From positions 1 to 8,708 of the forward strand of contig JACCQS010000277.1 in the NCBI GenBank assembly GCA_013814015.1: a stretch of 8,708 bases of DNA, given 5' to 3'. The notes beneath the pieces were generated by a model, which was not told the origin of the DNA, ran no database searches, and saw only the letters and a list, made by a program, of their open reading frames with translations. The stretch comes from Geodermatophilaceae bacterium. Lineage in GTDB: Bacteria; Actinomycetota; Actinomycetes; Mycobacteriales; Geodermatophilaceae. Position numbers and translations under genes: made by a program. Of the stretch, positions 5,581 to 8,708 are shown piece after piece (the stretch's first letter is position 1; every line of letters starts with the position of its first letter).

Positions 5581-7127
5581 ATGAAGAAGACGCTGCTAGC
5601 AGTCGCCATGGCGGGGTTGGTTCTGCTCCCGATGCCGGTGGCTTCGGCCGCCGAACCGGTCCAGCTGGTGAGCATCAACCAGGCCGGCACGGCGACCGGC
5701 AGCGCGCTGTCCTACGACGGGAGCTCCGCCGCCAGCTACGGCGGCTTCGGGAGCCTGAACACCAGCCGCCCGGTGACCAGCCGCGACGGACGCTTCGTCG
5801 TGTTCAGCAGCCTGGCCACCGATCTGGTCTCGACCCCCACGAGTGGCCAAGCCAACGTCTTCCGACGCGACACGGTCACCGGGACGACCACCCAGGTCAG
5901 CGTCAGCCGCTCCGGCCGAGCGGGCAACGCTGCATCGTCCGGGGGCTACCTCAGCGCCGACGGGCGGTACGTGATCTTCCAGAGTTCCGCGACCGACCTG
6001 GTCGCCGGCTCGGCGCAGCCTGCCGCCACCGGCGTCTTCATCCGCGACGTTCAGACGGGCGTGACCTCGGCTGTCAGCGTCAGCCCGGTCGGAGTGTTCG
6101 CCAACGCCCCCGCCTATGTGAACGCCATCAGCGGCAACGGCCGCTACGTCGTGTTCGGCACCTCGGCCACCAACCTGCAGCCGGGTTGCACGAGAGGGAA
6201 GCCGGGCCTGTACGTGCGTGACACGGTGGCGCGCACCACCACGGTGGTGAACGTCGACGATACGGGGACGAACTGCGGGAACGACGGCGCCTACGGGGCG
6301 ACGCAGATCAGCGACGACGGCCGCTACGTCTCCTTTGTCAGCGACTCCACGGACCTGGTCGGCGGGGACCGGAACGCCCAACAGACGTCTTCGTCCGTGA
6401 TCGCCGGCAGGCAAGGACTATCCTGGTCTCGGTCAACACCGCCGGGGAGAGCTCGGACGGGGGCGGCTCCCAGCCGTCGATGAGCGGAAACGGCCGGCTG
6501 ATCGTGTTCCTGGGCTGCGGCTCCGACCTGGTCGGCAACGACCACAACGATGCCTGCGACATCTTCGTCCGCGACATCGTCGATGGCCAGACCCAGCTGG
6601 CCAGCGTCGACCGGGCGGGCACGCAGAGCGGCAACAACCCCTTCGATCCGATCAGCCAGCAGTTCCTCGGCGGCTCCTTCCAACCGGCGATCAGCCTGAA
6701 CGGTCGCTACGTCGCCTTCACCAGCGGCTCGACGAACCTGGTCGCGGGGGACACGAACAAGGAGACCGACCTGTTCGTCCGGGACCGGCAGACCGGCACC
6801 ACGACGCTGGTCCGGGGCTCCGACTACGACCCGGGCTACCTGCCGTTGTTCAGCGGCAGCGGTCGTTTCCTGCTCTTCACCGGCTTGTTCACCAGGGATC
6901 TGCATGTCCGGGACCAGCAGAGCGGCGACCTGAGGCTGGTCAATGCGGCAAAGCCGGGCAGCACCGGCGCCAGCTCCCCTCCCAACGGAGCCCGAATCAG
7001 CCGTGACGGCAGCACGGTCGTCTTCACCAGCCTGGCCACCAACCTGGTCGCCACACCGGACACCAATCCGCCGCCCTACGCCGGCGCCCCGTCCGCGGCC
7101 GACGTCTTCCTCGCCAGCACCGGGTAG
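5581..7127 (+). pseudogene. Secreted PD40/TolB-like beta-propeller protein, frameshifted
   Basis: Reading across one frameshift gives a 515-residue exported protein. A Sec signal peptide (MKKTLLAVAMAGLVLLPMPV, then ASA-AE) has its cleavage after residue 23. The mature part holds eight copies of a PD40-type blade motif of the form 'ISxDGRYVxFxSxATDLV', about 60 residues apart. Four precede the break (near residues 66, 124, 183 and 243); four follow (SMSGNGRLIVF, ISLNGRYVAF, FSGSGRFLLF, ISRDGSTVVF). Most blades continue into DVFVRDxxTGxTxxVSV. Such folds usually bind proteins or glycans; no catalytic residues are evident and the role is unknown. Up to CAACA (6379-6383) frame 1 is used; from GAC 6384 the family sequence DVFVRDRRQARTILVSV continues in another frame. 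This fits loss of one G from CAGGAC. Without repair the product ends at 6483 after 300 residues. It may be a real pseudogene or a sequencing error. Confidence 0.8.
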
Positions 7128-7175
7128 CCGTCCGACCCGGGTACGACAGCGACCGCCGCAGCTGGACAGCTGGCG
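7128..7175 (+). other. Junction between propeller gene and intron relic
   Basis: A 48-base GC-rich stretch between the propeller stop (TAG 7125-7127) and the first maturase-like residues. Read in the maturase frame it gives alanine-rich sequence with no reverse-transcriptase character, so the 5' truncation point of the intron relic lies here or slightly downstream. I see no intron 5' end (GTGYG-type) here. Confidence 0.4.
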
Positions 7176-7497
7176 GTGGCGAGCGAGCAGTCGTTCCACT
7201 GGGCTCGCCGGCTCAACCCGGTGCTGCGGGGCTGGTGCAACTACTTCCGCCACGGCGTGTCCGCGCGCACCCTCGGCTATGTCGATCACTTCGCCTTCTG
7301 GGATCGTCGGCTGGCTGCGCAAACGACACGTCCGGCTGAACATGCACACCCTGGTTCGGCGCCTTCTTCCCGGTTGGAAGATCCGCGCCGAGAACGTCGA
7401 GATGTTCCGGCCCAAAGAGGTCGCCATCGTGCGCTACCGCTACCGGGGCGCACGCATCCCGACACCATGGACGAGCCCAACACCAACAGCGGCATGA
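7176..7497 (+). pseudogene. C-terminal fragment of group II intron maturase, frameshifted
   Basis: Residues from 7176 read ASEQSFHWARRLNPVLRGWC then NYFRHGVSARTLGYVDHFAF W in one frame. From 7303 another frame continues IVGWLRKRHVRLNMHTLVRR, LLPGWKIRAENVEMFRPKEV and AIVRYRYRGARIPTPWTSP to the stop at 7495-7497. Together they match the maturase X-domain end of group II intron reverse transcriptases, where 'FAFWRIVGWLRKRH' is normal. The break at TGG-G-ATC (7299-7305) fits loss of two bases from TGGCGGATC-like sequence. All seven reverse-transcriptase blocks, including the YADD-type catalytic site, are missing. This is a dead gene. Confidence 0.85.
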
Positions 7498-7506
7498 CCA
7501 CGTGGA

Positions 7507-7540
7507 GAACCGGATGCTCGGGAACGGGCACGTCCGGTTC
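7507..7540 (+). ncRNA. Group II intron domain V
   Basis: Exactly 34 bases, the canonical length. The lower stem GAACCGGA pairs with TCCGGTTC (8 bp). The upper stem TGCTCG pairs with CGGGCA (one T-G wobble), capped by a GGAA tetraloop of GNRA type, with the usual 2-base bulge CG (7531-7532) on the 3' side. Positions 2-4 normally carry the catalytic triad AGC, with G opposite U; here they read AAC (7508-7510), so the wobble pair has become A-U. Fold intact, catalysis probably impaired (inference). Confidence 0.85.
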
Positions 7541-7542
7541 GG

Positions 7543-7601
7543 GAGGCGGGCCGCAGAAACGGACCAGTCGAAAGACCGGCACCGCGCTGCGGCCCGACCT
7601 C
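7543..7601 (+). ncRNA. Group II intron domain VI with bulged branch-point A
   Basis: GAGG (7543-7546) pairs with CCTC (7598-7601), and CGGGCCGCAG (7547-7556) pairs perfectly with CTGCGGCCCG (7587-7596). Between the two 3' segments one unpaired A remains at 7597, the position of the branch-point adenosine in domain VI. It stands 7 bases before the first base of the predicted 3' exon at 7604. The loop (7557-7586) is variable sequence. Confidence 0.8.
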
Positions 7602-7603
7602 AC

Positions 7604-7909
7604 ACCCACTGGTCGGGCAGCGAGGATGACCCCCACCTCCACGGATACCTGCCAGCACCTCCAGGCCGGCCACAGCGCAGCGTCACCCGCAACGGCTGGT
7701 GCCCCGCAGCCAGTCACACCAACCGCCCCCAGCAGACGGGCAACCATGTCGCCGGATGGGGATCGTCAGCCGGGACGCCGTCAGAAGGTTCGACCGCGCC
7801 AGAAATTGACGACCGAACCGCGCCACCCACCGCTGGCAGTCACAGCGCTGGTCACGGTCGAAATGTGCCCGGCGACGTTCGTCCATCGAGACGCGGCGAG
7901 GCGGGCGGG
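7604..7909. other. Gene-poor stretch after the intron relic
   Basis: About 300 bases that would be the 3' flank of the intron. No intact gene is supported on either strand. The plus-strand reading STDTCQHLQAGHSAAS (around 7630-7680) faintly recalls the C-terminal end of tyrosine recombinases (TADTYxHLxPG), and the segments around 7800-7875 (GGTCACGGTCGAAATGTGCC and a TCAATTTCTGGC-type sequence on the other strand) recall ends of IS21-like elements. Neither is strong enough to call. It probably contains decayed mobile DNA. Confidence 0.4.
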
Positions 7910-8647
7910 TTAGAGATCGAGGTTCCACCCGTCGTGGGCGACGTGCCAACCTGTCAGGTCGGTGGCCAGCGCCGCCGGAGACAGGTGGGTGAGGACCAGC
8001 CGCCGGCAGGTGAACCTCTCGCGGTAGCCGGCGAGGGTGGAAAGATCGAGGTGCCAGCGGACTTGCCGGGGGCTGTAGCCCTCACACAAGAACAGTGCCA
8101 CCCCGTCCGCGACGTCCAGGAGTGCCTCGGTCCACTCAGTGTCCCCGGAGTAGGCGACCGAAGCCTGCGGCCCGTCGACGCGTAGCGCGTACGCCGGGGC
8201 ACCGGAGGCGTGGCGCACCTCGTAGGGAGTAACCCGAAGCGGGCCCACCTCGAGCGGGCGCCGATCGGCGTGCTCGATGACCCGAACGGCGAAACGGCGT
8301 TGCACGCCGCTGGAGCCCGGAAACAGCGTCTCCATCGCCTGCTCGAGCCGTGCGAGCGTACCGGGCGGACCGACGACGGTGAGGTCGTGGAGTCGCCGGC
8401 GAAACTGTCCGTCGAGTACCAGGAAAGGCAGACCACCGAAGTGGTCGCCGTGGAGGTGACTGATCAGCACCGTGTCGATGGCGTTCGGATCGATCTGCTG
8501 CTGACGCAATGCGGTCAGGCTGGTCGCTCCGCAGTCCATCAGCACGGTGGGCGCCGCGGCCGGGTCGACAGACAGGGCGATGCAGGTCTGGAAGCGCCCG
8601 CCAGAGCCGAACGCGTCACCGCTGCCCACCACCGTCACCCGCACCAC
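7910..8647 (-). CDS. RNase Z-like MBL-fold metallo-hydrolase
   Basis: A 245-residue soluble protein of the metallo-beta-lactamase fold, closest in pattern to the RNase Z-like subgroup. The metal site is complete: HLHGDH (H64, H66, D68, H69), H146, D169 in the YSGDT motif and H221 in VLTHLSP. The glycine-rich start VVGSGDAFGSGGRFQT is typical of this subgroup. It lacks an obvious tRNase Z flexible arm and has CEGYSP where true tRNase Z has HEATF, so it is more likely a phosphodiesterase or other hydrolase than the tRNA 3' processing enzyme (inference). The start is GTG 8647 with an AGGGAG ribosome site 8 bases upstream; the frame remains open to the window edge, reading PGWDSNPAFRTVAPQGDDR, so a longer protein cannot be excluded. 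The stop is TAA at 7910-7912. No operon partner is visible in the window. Confidence 0.85.
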   Translation of the reverse strand: MVRVTVVGSGDAFGSGGRFQTCIALSVDPAAAPTVLMDCGATSLTALRQQQIDPNAIDTVLISHLHGDHFGGLPFLVLDGQFRRRLHDLTVVGPPGTLARLEQAMETLFPGSSGVQRRFAVRVIEHADRRPLEVGPLRVTPYEVRHASGAPAYALRVDGPQASVAYSGDTEWTEALLDVADGVALFLCEGYSPRQVRWHLDLSTLAGYRERFTCRRLVLTHLSPAALATDLTGWHVAHDGWNLDL

Positions 8648-8708
8648 GCGATCATCTCCCTGCGGGGCAACGGTCCGGAAGGCCGGATTGCTATCCCAGC
8701 CGGGGATC

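Larger units (their letters stand above)
7176..7603 (+). mobile_element. 5'-truncated group II intron (3' end)
   Basis: The stretch has, in order, the C-terminal maturase coding end (7176-7497), domain V (7507-7540) and domain VI (7543-7601), the layout of the 3' end of a bacterial group II intron with its protein in domain IV. The predicted intron end is ...CCTCAC at 7603, six bases after the bulged branch-point A and ending in the usual AY. Domains I-III, the reverse-transcriptase catalytic motifs and the 5' splice site are absent from the window. The element therefore cannot move or splice by itself. The left boundary is uncertain by tens of bases. Confidence 0.8.

Noticed and set aside
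6324..7427. Long minus-strand open frame (367 codons) opposite the propeller gene and maturase
   Set aside because: It covers two different relics on the other strand and reads as Arg/Ala/Val/Gly repeats produced by high GC; no domain is visible.
1..8708. CRISPR array, tRNA or rRNA genes
   Set aside because: No regularly spaced repeats, tRNA cloverleaf signatures or rRNA-like stretches were seen on either strand.

Overview
The window is about 8.7 kb of GC-rich DNA with the look of an actinobacterial chromosome: strong G/C bias at third codon positions, GTG starts, an ATGA-coupled two-component pair, a DUF664-type DinB protein (a family linked to mycothiol users), and relics of an IS1380-type transposase and a group II intron of kinds common in Actinobacteria. 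The genus cannot be fixed from the sequence. I see no tRNA, rRNA or CRISPR array.

Left part (1-1630): a minus-strand DinB/DUF664 protein is followed by a gene-poor stretch. That stretch holds a possible N-terminal relic of a hypothetical protein (about 680-754), a small excisionase-like helix-turn-helix gene (881-1174) with a 10-bp inverted repeat just upstream of its start, and the N-terminal relic of an IS1380-family transposase (about 1304-1462). It reads like the remains of an old integrated element.

Centre (1634-5340): a minus-strand gene encodes an exported 427-residue protein of unknown function. It diverges from an OmpR-type response regulator and a histidine kinase, which overlap by 4 bases (ATGA). 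A perfect 10-bp inverted repeat enclosing an 11-bp-phased direct repeat lies just before the regulator. Beyond the kinase, on the minus strand, lies the decayed C-terminal end of a second copy of the exported-protein family. The two-component system is therefore bracketed by an intact and a dead member of one family, so the exported protein is a natural candidate for its regulon or sensory output (inference).

Right part (5581-8708): a secreted PD40/TolB-like beta-propeller gene with eight blade motifs is split by a single-base frameshift near 6384. Soon after its stop comes the 3' end of a group II intron: a frameshifted C-terminal piece of its maturase, then a recognisable domain V (34 nt, GGAA tetraloop) and domain VI (bulged branch-point A). 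Domain V carries AAC where the AGC catalytic triad is expected. About 300 bp without a gene follow, then a minus-strand RNase Z-like metallo-beta-lactamase-fold hydrolase whose frame is open to the window edge.

Overall: five apparently intact larger genes, one small regulator and at least four or five relics. The most notable observations are the relic paralogue across the two-component system, the intron remnant with intact RNA fold but altered catalytic triad, and the structured region upstream of the response regulator.
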